Source of the DNA: Candidatus Hebobacterum abditum
GTDB lineage: Bacteria > Armatimonadota > Hebobacteria > Hebobacterales > Hebobacteraceae
Length of the DNA stretch: 45,781 nt
Reading direction: 5' to 3'
Assembly (NCBI GenBank): GCA_029821875.1
Contig: JALGXW010000033.1
Span: 1-45,781 of the forward strand
The translations under genes and the position numbers were made by a program. Below are positions 44,001 through 45,781 of the stretch, in pieces (within the stretch, counting starts at the first letter, position 1; every line of letters begins with the position of its first letter). Under the pieces are notes generated by a model. The model ran no database searches. It worked only from the letters and a program-made list of their open reading frames with translations, and was not told the origin of the DNA.

Positions 44001-45781
44001 ATGACGCGCTCAACACAAGAGGCGAACACAGCCGGCGGTGTTACCTGGCGCGCAGTCCTCGCGGCGTGCGCTGTCCTTGTCGTCGCCACACCCATCGCAT
44101 TCTACGTCGAGGTCGCCTGGGACAAGGCCGACATGTTTGTGGGCGTCCCTTCGATGACCCCGGTGGTCCTGCTCTTCCTGCTCTCGGCCGCCACCTCTCT
44201 TCCCCTGTTTCGTCGCGTCGGGCTGACCCGCAGGGAGGTGCTCGTCGTCTACTCGCTCGTCCTGGTCGCGGGGCCGCTCATCAGCGCCAGGATCGTAGGC
44301 TGGCTCCTCGTAGGCACGATCCAGTACTACTACTTCTCGCGTGTCTACACTGTCTGGCAGACCACATTCATGCAACACATCCCCGCGTGGTACGCGCCCA
44401 CCGACCCTGCGGCCGCAGTGTCTTTCTTCGAGGGCGGCGCGGTGGTGCCGTGGGCCCTCTGGTGGGAGCCACTGGCCGCATGGACGGCCTTTATGGTCGC
44501 CCTCTTTGTGTGTGCCCTCTGCATCTTGGCCCTCTTCCAGCGGCAGTGGATCACGCATGAGCGGCTCAGCTTCCCGTTCGGCCAGGTGCCGCTCACGCTC
44601 GTGGGCAGCACCGGCTCCGATCAGCTGCCGGGACCAGCTAGGCTCCCCGGCTCATGGGTGTTCTGGATCGGAATGGCCGTCTCTTTTGGCCTCACAGGCC
44701 TAAACGAGCTGGCCCAGCGCTGGCCCATCATCCCGGCGATTCCCCTGGGTCCCCTCACCCTGATCCAGGAGCAGAGAGGTGGGCCCCTCGGAGGAATGGG
44801 CGACGTCATCCTGATCCTCTGGCCCTGGATGATCGCCATCGCTTACCTCATCCCCAAGGAGCTGTCGTTCTCGGCCTGGTTTTTCTGGTGGGTCCTCGTG
44901 GGCATCAACATCCTCGCCGTCATGGGCGGAGCCGAGCCCCGCGGCCCGGCCGTCATCTGGGATAGCACCTTCCCCGCTCCTCGCTACCAGGGCGGCGGAG
45001 CCGTGCTGCTCATCGGCCTGTGGGCCGTGTGGATCGCCCGCAAGCACCTCACCCACATTCTCCGAACTGCCTTCGCTGGCCGCCCCGGCGACACCGACGC
45101 GCGTGAGCCCATGCCCTACCGTCTCGCCCTGGCTGGCATTGTGCTGTTGCTTGCTGGCATGATCTACTTCTGCTACGTAGCTGGATGCCGTCTCATGGTC
45201 GCCCTCTTACTCATCGTTGGGATAGTCGGCTACTGCGTCGTGTGGGCGCGTCTGCGCGCGGAGACCGGCCTTGGCTTCGCCACCTTCCCACTGCAAGTGT
45301 TCGCCATCATGCGCGTACCCTTCGGCAACGCCGCCTTTCGGATCCCGGAGTTCGTAGCCGCGAATTCCCTCCGCTGGGCCTACGCTAAGGGCGGAGGCAC
45401 GGTCTTTGAGGTCTGCACGGGAAACGCTCTCGAAACGATGAAGATCGCGGATTCCTCTGGGATCCACAAACGACGCCTGACCGGCGCCCTCCTGCTTGGC
45501 TTTCTCCTCGCCGCCCCGCTCGCCATCATTGTCTTCCTCACCGGCATCCACCACTACGGATGGTTCGAGCTCCAGCGCCTGAACGTGGGCGTGATGGCGG
45601 AGATCATCACCGACGGAAACCGCATCGTCGCCTACGTCACGAATCCCACCGAGACGGACGTCAATGGAGTCGCGGCAATGGGAACTGGCGCTATGATCAC
45701 AGCCCTCCTCGGCGTCATGCGCCTCCGCTTCTGGTGGTGGCCCTTCCACCCCATCGGCTACATGGCAGCCATGTCCTGGAG
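44001..45781 (+). CDS. DUF6785-type polytopic membrane protein (copy B), truncated by the window end
   Basis: The frame runs from the ATG at 44001 to the last base without a stop, giving 593 visible residues. It aligns with copy A from the start of the first membrane segment (GGVTWRAVLAACAVLVVATP) through LWPWMIAIAYLIPKELSFS, VWARLRAETGLGF and MRLRFWWWPFHPIGY, and would need about 70-80 more residues to match its length. At least ten hydrophobic segments are visible. The copies have clearly diverged, so this is not a recent duplication. The start codon has only a weak ribosome site (TCCGGA), so translation may depend on the upstream pseudopilin transcript. Function unknown; a transporter of glycan fragments or peptides is a guess from topology. 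Confidence 0.82.
   Translation, partial: MTRSTQEANTAGGVTWRAVLAACAVLVVATPIAFYVEVAWDKADMFVGVPSMTPVVLLFLLSAATSLPLFRRVGLTRREVLVVYSLVLVAGPLISARIVGWLLVGTIQYYYFSRVYTVWQTTFMQHIPAWYAPTDPAAAVSFFEGGAVVPWALWWEPLAAWTAFMVALFVCALCILALFQRQWITHERLSFPFGQVPLTLVGSTGSDQLPGPARLPGSWVFWIGMAVSFGLTGLNELAQRWPIIPAIPLGPLTLIQEQRGGPLGGMGDVILILWPWMIAIAYLIPKELSFSAWFFWWVLVGINILAVMGGAEPRGPAVIWDSTFPAPRYQGGGAVLLIGLWAVWIARKHLTHILRTAFAGRPGDTDAREPMPYRLALAGIVLLLAGMIYFCYVAGCRLMVALLLIVGIVGYCVVWARLRAETGLGFATFPLQVFAIMRVPFGNAAFRIPEFVAANSLRWAYAKGGGTVFEVCTGNALETMKIADSSGIHKRRLTGALLLGFLLAAPLAIIVFLTGIHHYGWFELQRLNVGVMAEIITDGNRIVAYVTNPTETDVNGVAAMGTGAMITALLGVMRLRFWWWPFHPIGYMAAMSW

Noticed and set aside
1-45781. tRNA, rRNA, CRISPR array, riboswitch or replication origin
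   Set aside because: I found no cloverleaf-like GGTTCGAATCC arms, no regularly spaced repeats and no conserved riboswitch core by eye; a covariance-model scan would be decisive.

Overview
The window is GC-rich bacterial DNA packed with carbohydrate-active and small-molecule catabolic genes. Two pseudopilins with the sequence style GFTLIELL...[10 protein letters not shown] and an H-X9-DG motif, two large polytopic DUF6785-type membrane proteins, and repeated Gfo/Idh/MocA oxidoreductases and unusual glycoside hydrolases suggest an Armatimonadota-like organism. Planctomycetota, Lentisphaerota or another saccharolytic phylum from environmental DNA cannot be excluded. The taxonomic call is an inference from gene style, not from a marker gene.

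Layout. 1-685: the right end of an insertion sequence that cuts a Tat-signal gene. 1039-1833: an archaeal-type thymidylate synthase homologue. 2140-5618 (+): a three-gene operon of URO-D-fold protein, DegT/DnrJ aminotransferase and NodB-type deacetylase. 5721-10326 (-): an MttB-family methyltransferase followed by a very large six-hairpin glycosidase-like protein. 10635-15200 (+): amidohydrolase, DUF4091 glycosidase-like protein and uronate-dehydrogenase-like SDR. 15501-18151 (-): glycerol kinase and a Gfo/Idh/MocA dehydrogenase. 18408-20114: remnant of a molybdenum hydroxylase gene (one-base deletion) cut by a complete 1.4 kb insertion sequence with perfect 16-bp terminal repeats and a 6-bp target duplication. 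20177-28780 (-): GH39-like enzyme, DUF6785 membrane protein, pseudopilin, class III aminotransferase, creatininase-family hydrolase and FGGY kinase (transcribed in the reverse of this order). 28979-31387 (+): DeoR regulator and fucose-isomerase-like enzyme. 31466-39524 (-): two Gfo/Idh/MocA dehydrogenases and three glycoside hydrolases. 40026-45781 (+): a second copy of the last hydrolase, a second pseudopilin and a second DUF6785 protein that runs off the window.

How the genes may work together. Secreted or surface hydrolases would release sugars from a complex, possibly uronate-bearing glycan. Dehydrogenases, isomerase and FGGY kinases would feed the sugars into metabolism, with DeoR acting at a well-formed divergent promoter between the FGGY kinase and its own gene. 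No ABC, TonB-dependent or MFS transporter is visible, so the DUF6785 proteins are the only transport candidates in the window.

The most unusual feature is a duplicated module: pseudopilin, then a strong G+C-rich hairpin, then a DUF6785 membrane protein, in each case next to a glycoside hydrolase. The pseudopilins of both copies carry six clustered cysteines ahead of the H-X9-DG motif.
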